A stretch of DNA of 64,000 nucleotides from Blastocatellia bacterium (GCA_016713405.1 JADJPF010000020.1:617851-681850), one strand, 5' to 3'. Shown: positions 24,075 to 34,775, numbered from the stretch's first letter. A program made the numbers and translations. The notes: a model not told the origin generated them from the letters alone.

Positions 24075-27000
24075 ATGAGTTCACAACAAATTAAATCCTT
24101 TGTTTCTTTACATCAATTTAATCAAATAACCCAGTTTGAGCTAGTAAGCGATGAGCAAAATGCCAAAGCTTATCAATTTACAGAAGATTTGCAAGAACTA
24201 GCTATAAGAATATTAGTTAATGCTGCTGCTGGTATTGGCACACAAGCTATTGTAGCTGAGCGTGGTATGGGTAAAAGTCATTTGCTTAATTTAGTACGTA
24301 GTTTAGCTAATCGCCCAAGATTTGTTAATTTATTACAAGATCAAAACGTAGTCAGTGCTTTTGAGAAACTAGCTTTACCTAAATTACCATCAGATGGATT
24401 TCCTACTTTAATTTTAGGGTTTGATTTAGAAAAAGGGTTAAATCTAGTAAAAGCTTATCCTATCATTCCTGGAACAGAAAATCTTTCTCCAGAAAATTTA
24501 ATTACTCAAGTAGATGATATTATTGATCAAAAAATACGCACAGGAGTACAAATAGCTTTATTTATTGATGGTATTTCTCAATTTCTTATTGATCCACAAC
24601 AAGGTGGGCCACTACTTGAATGGCTCCAAGAATTAGCAAAAGAGGCTGTTAATGGCAAATTTAGTTTGGTAATTACCTTGGATCAAAATGTTGCTGAAGG
24701 ATCACTAAAAAAAGTACTCTCTACTATATTTAAGTATGAATACATCAATACTAATAGTATTGTTAATATTATTGATAAAAAGATCTTTGTTAAAACACAA
24801 TCCCAACGCTTACAAGTAGAAAGTCTTTATTCTGATTTACGCCGTAGAATACCTTATTTTTCTTCTTCACAATCTCAATTTGCACAACTTTATCCCTTAC
24901 ATCCTTTAGTTGTAAAGCTAGCACCAGCAGTAAGACGCTATGCACGTTCATTTTCATTATTTGGATTTATTACAGCCGTTTCTTCTCGCGCATTGCTTAG
25001 ACGAGCATTTAATTTAATTTGCTTAGATGAAGTGTTTGATAGTTTTGAGTTTGATTTACGTAAACATCCAAGTTTAGCTGAGACTTTTGTTCTTTATGAT
25101 TATCTGTTTAATAAATACATTCCTTCCTTACCACAACCACAACCGCTTTATGCCAAAATGATGTTAAAAGCTTTGTTAATATTTTCATTAGCAGGCCAAT
25201 CTGTAGCAGCAAAAAGCTTAGCTGATTCTGTAATGCTTTATGATGAGCGAGATCCATTATCTTTTATTGAAATGCTTAATTCCATTATGGCGCGACTTGC
25301 TGCTACAAGTAGCGGAATTGTTGTTAGTGCAGAGGGGCCAGAACTAAGCTATAAATTTAATATTGCAGAAACCAACCCCTTATCTTTACTTGCTAATAAA
25401 CCTGATATAGATATTAGAACTATTACTAAAACTATTGCTAGAGATAAGCCCAAACGACAAGTCTCTAGCCAAAACTTTAAACCTATAGAAGTTAAAGGTG
25501 AACCTAGTTTATTGCCCCAATCCCCTATTAAAACAGATAGTCTTGTTGCTGCTAGTTCTAATGCTTCCGATATTTTACTAGATTTAGCTGATGCAATACC
25601 TGATGATGAGATTAAGCTAGATTACCTGCTTGTATCTACAGGAAAGAAGTTTTTTAAGGATTGGCCTTTTGTCTTAGAACAGGATAAACTCCGCGATAGA
25701 ATAGAACTTAACGTAAAATGGCGAGGTTCATTAAGAAAAGGTATATTAGCCTTTGGTGGAAGTATTGAGTTATTTAATGATACAGATGAGCATCAAGCTG
25801 TTTGTGAGTATGATTGGCAAATAATTATGCTACGTGCTTATGCTCCAATGGCACTACCTCCACCAATAGAATTACCTAATACTTTGCTGTATTGGCAACC
25901 AATAGCAGTTAGTAGTATAGAACGTTTGTTATTAAAACAGTTATTAGTTATCAATGAAGGTAAATCACCTTTAAGCAAAGAAGAAACTTTACAGCTTAAA
26001 ACTCATTTGGAAGAAGAAATAGGAAATATTTTTCAGCATGTTTATTTGACTAAAGGACGCTTAATTAATAATCAACAAACAGACTTACATTTAACTGCTA
26101 GTAATTCTTTTTTAATACTAATTTAACTAAACTCTTAGAACCTCTTTTAAGCAAACGTTTTTCTAAACATCCTGAATTTGAAGATTTATTAACTTTAGAA
26201 ACAGTTTATGAGCTACTTCCTGGGTTATTTCAACCAACTAGTACACCTAGCCCAGATCAACAAGTTTCATTAGAACAATTTGCACGTCCTTTACACTTAA
26301 TTTTTAATGAAGGAAATACTTATAAAATATCTGATTTATTAAATAATGTTGTAAAAGGTTCTGTAGTTGATTATTTTCATCAAGCACTTGAGCAAAATCA
26401 AGTCATAACTAAATTACAAGCTTTTAAGTTAGTTCATAAAGAGCCTTTTGGACTTCAACGACCAGCTTTGCTGTTGATTCTTGCTATTTTAGCTGCTAGT
26501 GGTCAAATAGTCTTATTAGATGAGGTTGACTTACCTATTCATGATAGTAATGGTCTTCGTACCGATATAGACCTTTCAGATTTTAGTTCTATACGCCTTT
26601 TACAAGGAAATATTAAACAAGTTAGCTGGAAAGATGTTAATACAAAACCAGTAGATGAGATTACTGAGTACCAAAACTCTAATATATTAGTAGTCGATGA
26701 TGATCCTACCATCCATATGATCTTAAAGATTGCTGCACAAAAGCTTAAATGCCATATAGAAACAGCACTAGATGGGGTAAATGCTTTAGAAAAATTAGAA
26801 AAACTTCCTATACATTTACTAATATCTGATTTACGTATGCCCAATATGACAGGTATAGAATTATTTCAAAGTTTGCAAAATAATCCTAAATTAGCAGATA
26901 TTCCTTTTGTTGTACTATCTTCTATTGATGATGATGAAGAAGTTGCAGCAGCTTTAGAACAAGGTGTAGAAGATTATTGGATTAAACCCTTAAGAGTAAA

Positions 27001-27973
27001 TGAAATCCAAGCTCGTATCAAACGCTTACTTACACGTCAAAATAAAAAAACAACCAAAGCTAAAGACTCAAAACCACCTGCTCTAAATATACCAACATTG
27101 CCTAATAAAGATGTAGTTGTCAAAGGATTAGCTGCCCCACCAACTTTGCCAACTTCAATAACTCCAGCAATTACACCACCACCAATAATAACTTCATCCA
27201 CTACACCACCTCAACAAACAAGTAAAACACTTGATGAGCAAACAGCACAAAACTTGTTGCACTATTTCAAGAAGAAGCTAATAAGGAAATTACTATTCTT
27301 CCAGGAAAAATGGATCTTATAAAAAGAAATGCTGCCCAAAGTCAGTGCAGCAAAAACACCAGCAAATCCTGTTACTTCCACAAAAACGCCAGCTAACTCT
27401 GCTGTTTTACCAAAAGTTTCTCAAGTGGAAAAACCTACCGCAAGTAACACTGATAGTAAGTTTACTACCAGGAAGTATGCTATTAAACCATTACCACCAA
27501 ATATAGATCTATTTCAAAGTGAGTCTTCTCAACCTACTACAATAGAAAATAAATCTACTACAGATGGCTTAACTATCCCTACTATAGATAAAGAAACTCC
27601 ACCTATTAATCAATTACCAGAATTTGAAATTACATCTGATGAAGAAAAAGAAACTTCACATAAAATAAATGAATCAATACCTACAACTTTTAGTATTAAC
27701 TTATCAAATCCAGAAGCAATGGGTATTGAAATTATGCAGCTTTATAATCAATTTTGGGACACTTGTCGCCGAGTTGGTAAACCTACTATTATTCCAGAAT
27801 ATGAAGAATTTAAGGATCTCGTTATAACAAAAGCTAATAAATTAAAAAAACAATTTCATTGTGATGAAATTGCTTTTATTGTGATCACAGAAGAAGATCA
27901 AGCTTATATAGATTGTCAGGTAAATCGCACTAGTAATTTCCTAAAAACCCCACCTAAGTTTAGATTATTATAG
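24075..27973 (+). CDS. large P-loop ATPase fused to receiver domain and MXAN_5187-like C-terminus (frame breaks)
   Basis: Three frames join to one protein of about 1,299 residues with one T added at 26108-26113, one base added near 27258 (NLL-ALFQEEANKE) and one A removed near 27330. About residues 1-420 are a PglY/DUF6079-like P-loop NTPase: Walker A is VAERGMGKSHLL, Walker B is IALFIDGISQFL, and LYPLHPLVVKLAPAVRRYARSFSLFGFI resembles that family. A mixed middle region follows, then a CheY-type receiver domain (about 870-985) with ILVVDDDPTIH, phospho-Asp in LLISDLRMPNMTG, Ser in VVLSS and Lys in DYWIKPLR. After a Pro/Thr linker the last 75 residues (LYNQFWDTCRRVGKPTI..) resemble the MXAN_5187 C-terminal domain. 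The function is unknown. It is followed 227 bases later by a PATAN/J-like/TPR gene, and phospho-controlled ATPase signalling is inferred. Confidence 0.7.
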
Positions 27974-28200
27974 TATTTTTTCTTAAGATCGGTATTTTTG
28001 CTAGAATAACAAATAAAATTATCTAACTAATCCAATACAATTTTTGTTAAAATGGATTTTTACTTTGATAATTTCACAAGAAATAGATATTGTTTTATTA
28101 AAATCTTAACAAAATTTTAACAATTATTTCTCACACTAAAAAAACTGTTAAGTATGTGTTTGTAACATGTTGATTTAGTTCAACTTAAACGGGAATCTAT

Positions 28201-30831
28201 ATGTCTGAGCTAAAAGAAAATTTTATCCCACAAATACTACTAGACTATTACTTTAATCAAAGAACAGGTATTCTTACCATTAAACAGCAATCTGTCCGTA
28301 AGACTATACATTTTGAAAATGGTAATATCGTTTTTGCTACTAGTAATTTAGAAACTGAGCAGTTAGGTCAATATCTTCTTAGTTGCAACTTACTTACTTT
28401 ACAACAATTAGAAGAAGTAAATAAATTAGTCCAAGAAAACCGACGTTTTGGAAAAAGTTTAGTTCAACTAGGTTATTTTCAGACAGAAGCATTACCAGCG
28501 ATGTTTCAACAGCAAATAATAAGCATTATTACTAGTATGTTTATATGGCAAAACTTTGATAATCGTTTTACTCGTTGTGCATTGCCAGAATATGAAGTTA
28601 AAAATCTTATTTCTGTACCACAAATTTTATTAGCTGGATTTCGTGAACTAACTGATCTCTCAGTAGTTGAGCAAATTTTGGGTAATTTTCAAGCACCATT
28701 AAAACTAGCTAAACCGCTAGTAGAAATTCGTAAGCAAATAATTTTAAGTCCCCAAGAAGATATTTTATTAGGTAGGTTAGAAAATATTACTTTTAATATT
28801 AATGAAATAATAAAACTAGCTTCTTTTCCTAAAGAACTAATCCTAAAAACTTTGGCTACCTTGCAATTACTAGGATATTTATCTGTTTCTGCTGAACCAA
28901 TTAGTTTGACTAATTTAGTAGAACAAAGTAAGGGAACTAAAACAGAACATAATAGCGGTAAAACAGGGGATTTAATGCAACAAATGGCTAGTTTACTTAT
29001 AGAGTCCTCTAGTCCAAGTTTACAAGAAAAATTACCTAATGTTTCTCCTGTAATACATAGTAAAACAGCTAACGTGCCAGATTCACAAAATACTTCTAAA
29101 GCTTATGTTGATAATAGTTTAGATACACGTTCAGCAATGGAATTTTATTATCAAGTTGAATCAAAAGTAAGAGCTATAAATTCTCAAGCTTCTATTTATG
29201 AAGTACTAGAAGTAGATATTAGCTCTAGTTTGACACAAATAAATGTTTCTTATCAAAAACTAAGTAATTACTTTAACCCGAGTAGGCAAAAAGAGTTACA
29301 AGCTTATAACATGGATGTTAGTTCACACATAAATTATATAAATACTGCTCTCAATCAACCCTATCAAATATTAATTACCCAACAATCTCAAAACAAAACA
29401 AATAATGCTAGTTCTTCTGGCAATAAAACAGCACCTATTGCCAAAACACCTAGTTCTCAAACTGTATTACCTTCTACAAGTCCAAATACAAATTCAAAAA
29501 CTTCTCTTAATTATCAAGAAATAATGGAGTTTTGTTATCTTATAGAAAATAAGTTAAATCAAATTCGTGCTAATGCAACTCATTATCAAGTATTGGAGCT
29601 AGAACGAAGTGCAACAAAAGATATGATTGAACAGTCATATACTAATTTGATGAGGCAATTTGATATAAAAAAACAAGAAAACTTGACAGCGTATGGAATG
29701 AATATGTCTTTGCAGTTGGAAGAAATTTCTAGGGCAATCCGCTTAGCTGTAGAAGTTTTATCTAATCCGCATAAAAGAAACTTATATGATGATCAAACAG
29801 GTAAAATGTTACGTAGAAATACAGGTCAATATAATACTTTACCAAATCCACAAGAACAAAAAATAGTTTCTACAGATAATAAATATGCTTCTCCAATTAC
29901 AGGCTCTAAATATCAACCTTCTCCACCAAGGCCAACTCCATCAGCAATGCCATCTCTAAAAGTAGATTCTAAAACAGGTAGTCAGCTATCTAATCAGGCC
30001 CCAAAGACAAGTGGTAGTTATTCCTTAAACCCTGAGTTGCTTCGCTCTAATGCTGGTACTCGTCCAAATACAAATGAATTGGTTGACCCTAATAAATCTA
30101 GTGCAGGTACTAAAATACCAACTAATCTTCCTAATACTAATCAAAGTCCAGTACGCTCTAATCCTGGTGCAAAACCTTCTATAGTAATTGATACAACTAG
30201 CAATATACGCCCAACTATTACACCTTTAGCAGCTTCTCGCGCACAGTTTAATCAGCCAGCAGTACCTGTGGCGCAAGTACCGACACCACCCATTAATGAG
30301 CCTACTACTAATAATAGCGTTGCTAAACAATCAACTCCCACAACTCCTATAACTCCTACAAATGAATTACCCTCACAAAATAGGCCATCTCCTGGAGGTA
30401 AAAGCAAATCTTTTACAGCCGCAGAATATTACTTAAAATCTATTGAGTTTTGTGATGAAAAAAAATATGTTGAAGCAATAGAAATGTTAATGATGGCAAT
30501 AAAAATTTCTTCAAAAGACGCAGAATACTGGGCCCAACTTGCTCGTGCTTATAATCATTTGCCTGGTTATGAAAATGATGCAGAATTTGGTTATCAAAAA
30601 GCTATTGAATGTGCGCCTAGAGATAGCAACTATTTGTTAGAGTTAGGGGATTTTTATCGCAATCACAATAAAATAGATAAAGCCATAGAAACCTATCAGG
30701 ATGCGTTAAGAGTAAATCCTAATGGTAAACGTGCTAGACAAGCATTAGAAGAAATAGAAAAAGAGGAAACAGATACTAAATCTGGCACAAAACCTAAAGG
30801 TTTTTGGTCAAAACTCCTTGGTCAAGAATAG
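28201..30831 (+). CDS. DUF4388 (PATAN)-J-like-TPR signalling or scaffold protein
   Basis: This 876-residue protein has an N-terminal PATAN/DUF4388 domain (about 1-130: TGILTIKQQSVRKTIHFENG, NIVFATSNLETEQLGQYLL). Two J-domain-like repeats follow (about 311-395 and 439-540), each opening with an MEFxYxxExK helix. Pro/Thr/Asn-rich disordered sequence fills about 545-735 and a TPR unit lies at about 740-850. In the J-like repeats the HPD tripeptide needed to activate Hsp70 is replaced by FNP and FDI, so they are unlikely to be co-chaperones. PATAN proteins are common in Myxococcota and Acidobacteriota in motility, GTPase and two-component contexts. The gene follows the ATPase-receiver gene on the same strand and may form a module with it. 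No enzyme motif is seen. Confidence 0.8.
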   Translation: MSELKENFIPQILLDYYFNQRTGILTIKQQSVRKTIHFENGNIVFATSNLETEQLGQYLLSCNLLTLQQLEEVNKLVQENRRFGKSLVQLGYFQTEALPAMFQQQIISIITSMFIWQNFDNRFTRCALPEYEVKNLISVPQILLAGFRELTDLSVVEQILGNFQAPLKLAKPLVEIRKQIILSPQEDILLGRLENITFNINEIIKLASFPKELILKTLATLQLLGYLSVSAEPISLTNLVEQSKGTKTEHNSGKTGDLMQQMASLLIESSSPSLQEKLPNVSPVIHSKTANVPDSQNTSKAYVDNSLDTRSAMEFYYQVESKVRAINSQASIYEVLEVDISSSLTQINVSYQKLSNYFNPSRQKELQAYNMDVSSHINYINTALNQPYQILITQQSQNKTNNASSSGNKTAPIAKTPSSQTVLPSTSPNTNSKTSLNYQEIMEFCYLIENKLNQIRANATHYQVLELERSATKDMIEQSYTNLMRQFDIKKQENLTAYGMNMSLQLEEISRAIRLAVEVLSNPHKRNLYDDQTGKMLRRNTGQYNTLPNPQEQKIVSTDNKYASPITGSKYQPSPPRPTPSAMPSLKVDSKTGSQLSNQAPKTSGSYSLNPELLRSNAGTRPNTNELVDPNKSSAGTKIPTNLPNTNQSPVRSNPGAKPSIVIDTTSNIRPTITPLAASRAQFNQPAVPVAQVPTPPINEPTTNNSVAKQSTPTTPITPTNELPSQNRPSPGGKSKSFTAAEYYLKSIEFCDEKKYVEAIEMLMMAIKISSKDAEYWAQLARAYNHLPGYENDAEFGYQKAIECAPRDSNYLLELGDFYRNHNKIDKAIETYQDALRVNPNGKRARQALEEIEKEETDTKSGTKPKGFWSKLLGQE

Positions 30832-30868
30832 TTTTTATTTTATCTAACAACTATCCTCCTTACTATGC

Positions 30869-30897
30869 TTGCTGTTTATAAAACATTTTTTTATAAT
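30869..30897 (+). promoter_or_regulatory. sigma-70-type promoter of tRNA-Ser
   Basis: TTGCTG (-35) and a perfect TATAAT (-10, 30892-30897) are spaced by 17 bases and sit about 50 bases before the tRNA gene. Confidence 0.7.
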
Positions 30898-30945
30898 AGC
30901 CAAGTTTTGCAGTCACAAACTATAGATTACTTAAAATAACTTCTT

Positions 30946-31032
30946 GGAGAGGTGGCTGAGTGGTTTAAAGCAACGGTCTTGAAAACCGTCGTAGGGTTAC
31001 TCCTACCGTGGGTTCAAATCCCACCCTCTCCG
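30946..31032 (+). tRNA. tRNA-Ser (anticodon TGA)
   Basis: This 87-base class II tRNA has acceptor stem GGAGAGG/CCTCTCC and discriminator G. The anticodon arm is ACGGT-CTTGAAA-ACCGT with TGA at 30980-30982. The long variable arm is GTAGG-GTTACT-CCTAC and the T-arm is GTGGG-TTCAAAT-CCCAC. It decodes UCA and probably other UCN serine codons. CCA is not encoded. A perfect 46-bp terminator palindrome begins at its last bases. Confidence 0.97.
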
Positions 31033-31076
31033 TAAATAAAAAAGCTCTAGTATGTACTAGAGCTTTTTTATTTACG
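31031..31076. terminator. 46-bp perfect palindrome, tRNA terminator
   Basis: Twenty-two-base arms (31031-31052 and 31055-31076) match exactly around a TG centre, with GCTCTAGTA/TACTAGAGC at the core and A/T runs outside. It overlaps the last two tRNA bases and also lies beyond the stop of the convergent porin gene. Confidence 0.9.
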
Positions 31077-31092
31077 GAACTAAAATAAGAAA

Positions 31093-32424
31093 CTAAAATT
31101 TATAAGTTAACATACTATAGGCAAAAGAAACTTTAGCTCCCATAGTTGCTTCTTTCCAAAAATCTCCAGGTATCCAGCGACCATAACCGTTTTCTAAATC
31201 AACTCATGGACGTAAATTATAAGTAGCTCTTATATCTATTTCTTGGGCGACATGATTTGATTTTGCTCCCATTGCAACACGAGCAATTAAATTTCCACCA
31301 GCGTTATAAAGGCCATCCCGACGTTTAGCTAGCCAAATTGAATGATAATCAAGCTGCAATTTTAGTTTTTTATGTGCCTGCCAAACACTACCTACCCAAA
31401 CATCGTGCATATTACGTAAACCAACTAAATCAGTTAATCCATATTTTGCATGTCCTGTAGGAAATAACTGGTCAAATGTTCCTCTAACACGATCATTAGG
31501 ACTGGCATCTCCAGAAGCATGATTATATTCAACAAAAAGTGTAGGAATATTTTCTTTTTTGGAGAAAGTATAGTTAATTTTACTATGAGCAGCATAAGCC
31601 CTAACATCATCAGTTGAAAAAGAGCCTCTTTGCAGCATTAAATCAACTTCATAGTTTATTTTTGGATTTAATGCACCTATAAGATTTGTTCCTAAGGTGA
31701 CAATGTTAGCTGAACCAATTAGACCGTTTTCGCTACGTACAAGTGGACGCTCAGTTTTCCAAAATAAATATGTATTAAGTGTGGTTTTAGGAGCTATTTT
31801 TGGAAGTTTAAGATATGCCCCATATAAGTTTTTACCATCTCTATGACGGTCAAATACAGTATTATCAACATTTACAACTGAAGAAGCAAAAACTTCTAGT
31901 CCATAATTTTTTTGGCTATAACCAATTTTAATTGCATCAAAAGTCCTTGATGTGTTAGTCCAATTAAGGCTTCCAATTAAACGCTGATCTCCAAAATTTA
32001 GTTCTTGACGGCCTGCTTTTACTGACCAACCAACTTTAGATTTTTGTTGCCATTCAATATAAGCTTGTCTTAAGTCAATACTATTAGCATGTATTGTTGG
32101 AGTTGGTTTGCTGTTAAATCCAAAAACTCGTGAGTCTTGAGCTTGTAGGAAAATTTTTAAGTTTTCTGTAGGCTTTATAGTTAAATCTAAGCGAATCCTA
32201 GAAAGACTATAAAGGTCATCTCGGTTTCTTTGACCATTAATACCAGAAAATCCCTCTACTCTTAATCTATATTCACCAGAAAAACTCAACCATTTAGGAA
32301 GTTCTTTATTTATTTCATCAGAGATTGGGGTACTTGATACTTTTTGTGTTTGTCCATTAACCTCACTAACATAAATTATTACTATAAGAAATAAGAATGC
32401 TAATTTTGTTATTAAGTTATTCAT
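31093..32424 (-). CDS. alginate-export-type outer-membrane porin (internal TGA)
   Basis: The protein has a signal peptide (MNNLITKLAFLFLIVIIYVS.., about 1-24) and an Alginate_exp beta-barrel (FSGEYRLRVEGFSG, LFLQAQDSRVFGF-type strands, AGRQELNFGDQRLIGSLNW, the family's most conserved segment). A TGA at 31206-31204 interrupts it after NLRP. The same frame continues coding for 36 more residues (VDLENGYGRWIPGDFW.. to SMLTYKF) and ends on Phe, the outer-membrane assembly signal. The true protein is therefore about 443 residues and the TGA is probably a substitution or sequencing error (a GGA or CGA codon would fit). ATG 32424 is preferred because GGGGG precedes it and it starts the signal peptide, although an upstream ATG at 32466 exists. 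Substrate unknown. Confidence 0.75.
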
Positions 32425-32718
32425 AATTTTTGCCCCCAAGTATATAGTTTTACAACTTTTAAGCAATTTTTATTCCAGCAATTAATCTATTGATAGGACA
32501 GCTTTTATAGGTTTTAAATAATTGTTTTTGCGAACATTTCACCAAATTTAGCAAAAGATTTTTAATTTTCCCCATTCCTAGACAACCATTTTTAACTATA
32601 CAATTTTAAGAATTTTTAATTCGTATTATTACTATTATGCAATTTTATTCTAACTTAAGATCTAACTTGTAGTAAAACAAGAGCTTTATCTTATTAAATA
32701 GAAATAGTTTTATCAAAT

Positions 32719-32746
32719 TTATATTAAACCTACTGGTTTAATATAA
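32719..32746. repeat. palindrome in 455-base intergenic region
   Basis: The gap 32425-32879 between two divergent genes holds no gene that I can support. A perfect 12-bp inverted repeat (TTATATTAAACC, loop TACT, GGTTTAATATAA) lies inside it, extendable with one mismatch to 32715-32750. It may be an operator for either neighbour, because it lacks the T-tract of a terminator. Confidence 0.45.
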
Positions 32747-32879
32747 GTTTGGAATAATGGTTGCTTTATTTGTTGCTCAAATAAGCTAGATAAAGTTCTT
32801 AGAAATTTAAGTTTAATCTTTCTAAAGATATAGGCTAGATAAAATACTACTTATTAGTATTAAAGTAAGAGGAGGGATT

Positions 32880-34766
32880 ATGAAACAGGTAATATTTACA
32901 CTACTATTAATTTTGATTAGCCTTAATGTATTGCCATCAAATACTTTAGCTCAAATTACTAATCATGATCGAATACCTCAAGCAGCAATGGCAAAACCTG
33001 AAATAAGAATGGCTGTTAAAGAGCCTGATTTTTTTACAAAAATGGTAAGAATAACAGATAGCCAAACTGCTAATATGAAAGGCTCTTTCCCACTTTTGTC
33101 TAAACGCCAAGCTTGGAACATAGACGAAAGCTTAATGATTCTAAAAAATGGCGATGATTCTGTTTTACTTTATGATGCTCAAACTTATGAGTTTAAGAAA
33201 ATACTAATGGGTGTATCGGGCCAAGACATCTTTTGGCATCCAACCGACCCTTTTTCAATAATTTACAACCCAGGAAATGCACTCTATTCTTACAATGTAA
33301 TTACTGATGAAGTAAAACTTATTCGCTCTTTTTCTGAGTATGTTATAGCAAGTAGTCGTGGTGAAGGTAATCTGTCTGATAATGGTCGCTATTATGCCTT
33401 TATTGGTGAAACTAATAAACTTCAAAGTCTTAAGCTAGAACATTTAGTTCTTTATGATCTTTGGATGGATAAAATTGTAGGCCAAAAAACATTTCTTAAT
33501 AGATTTGCTGATTTTTCAGGAATCTCTGTTTCTCCAAAAGGAAATTTTATTGTTGTTCATTACCAAACAGAAATGAATACTTTCTTTCATGCAATAGAAG
33601 TTTATGATCAAAATTTTAATGTTTTATGGCGAGATAACTTAGATATTAAACATAGCGATTTGGCTATAGATTCTAATGGAATGGAAGTATTAGTTGCTAG
33701 CCGTTATAAACTAGAAACTAATGCTACTGTGATTGAAAAATATCGCCTAATTGATGGAGAAATGACAACATTATTAACTCTTTCTCCAGAATTTAATGCT
33801 AGTGTTTCTTGTCGTAATGCTATGCGTTATGGCTGGTCTTTAATTAGTACTTATGATAACCAAGCACGTTTAACAGATAGTATAGACAATTGGCTACCAT
33901 TTGAAGATGAAATTTTTTTATTAAATATGGATGGCAGTCAAAGAGTACAACGTCTTGCACATCATCGTAGCCGTCGTTTTTCTCCTACTACTCCAGATGC
34001 TTATAACAGCATTGCTCAAGCTGAACCACAAGCCACGATTAGTAAAAATTTAGATAGAGTATTATTTGCTAGTAATTGGCGAGAAAATGTAGAAAGTATG
34101 CCTAGCATAGACACTTATTTAGTAGATACACGTAGCTTAACCACTATTTTGAAAGATTTTCGTATTGAACTAGATCGCTCTAAAATACTAACTCAAGCTG
34201 GCAATATTGCAGATTTTTCCTTAGAAGTTAAATCATTTGCTGCTGTTAAAGATGTTGTAGACCTAGACATTAACATTAGTCCTAATCCAGAAAACTTTAG
34301 AGTATTTTTTACTAGCTCTGTTGTAAAAGGTGAAAACATTAAAGTTAGTATAATGGTGCTAAATAAAACTCCTATGGGTAAATATTTAGTACATATTACA
34401 GGTCGATCAGGTCAAGTTATTCATAATTATGGATTAATGCTACAAGTTGGATCCGTTGAGCAAGATTTTCGTATCCGATTACAACCATCATCAATGACAC
34501 TTCGACAAGGTGAAAGCTTTCCTGTAATGATAGGTATAGAACGCTTTAATGGTTTTTCTGATGAAGTAATGATTTGGGTAGCTGATACTAAGCAATTAAA
34601 GATAAAAGCAGCCCCAACAGTAGTAACAACCATTGATGCAATGGCAGAGATAACGCTAAAAGCTAGAAATAAAACACCACTAGGGACACATTTAGTTAGG
34701 TTTTTAGCTAAAGATTCTAGCGGTAGAATACAAATGGCAACAATGAATTTAACCGTAATTGAATGA
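32880..34766 (+). CDS. secreted protein with propeller-like and Ig-like regions
   Basis: The 628-residue protein has a signal peptide (about 1-25, ending NTLAQ) and an N-terminal domain of repeated beta units (about 60-420: AWNIDESLMILKNGDDSVLLYDAQ, GISVSPKGNFIVVHYQ). These resemble a TolB/WD-type propeller. Two Ig-like beta domains follow at the C-terminus (about 440-628: GKYLVHITGRSGQVIHNYGLML; LTLKARNKTPLGTHLVRFLAKD-type strands). No catalytic motif is evident, so it may be a surface or secreted binding protein. It has a very strong ribosome site (AGAGGAGGGATT then ATG) and ends on a normal TGA stop followed by two hairpins. Confidence 0.75.
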   Translation: MKQVIFTLLLILISLNVLPSNTLAQITNHDRIPQAAMAKPEIRMAVKEPDFFTKMVRITDSQTANMKGSFPLLSKRQAWNIDESLMILKNGDDSVLLYDAQTYEFKKILMGVSGQDIFWHPTDPFSIIYNPGNALYSYNVITDEVKLIRSFSEYVIASSRGEGNLSDNGRYYAFIGETNKLQSLKLEHLVLYDLWMDKIVGQKTFLNRFADFSGISVSPKGNFIVVHYQTEMNTFFHAIEVYDQNFNVLWRDNLDIKHSDLAIDSNGMEVLVASRYKLETNATVIEKYRLIDGEMTTLLTLSPEFNASVSCRNAMRYGWSLISTYDNQARLTDSIDNWLPFEDEIFLLNMDGSQRVQRLAHHRSRRFSPTTPDAYNSIAQAEPQATISKNLDRVLFASNWRENVESMPSIDTYLVDTRSLTTILKDFRIELDRSKILTQAGNIADFSLEVKSFAAVKDVVDLDINISPNPENFRVFFTSSVVKGENIKVSIMVLNKTPMGKYLVHITGRSGQVIHNYGLMLQVGSVEQDFRIRLQPSSMTLRQGESFPVMIGIERFNGFSDEVMIWVADTKQLKIKAAPTVVTTIDAMAEITLKARNKTPLGTHLVRFLAKDSSGRIQMATMNLTVIE

Positions 34767-34775
34767 TTTTTTCGT

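Noticed and set aside
24075..27973. A BREX or phage-defence island around the PglY-like ATPase
   Set aside because: No PglZ, methylase, BrxA/B/L or nuclease genes are within the window. The neighbours are regulators, a tRNA and PATAN/TPR genes. Resemblance is limited to the NTPase part.
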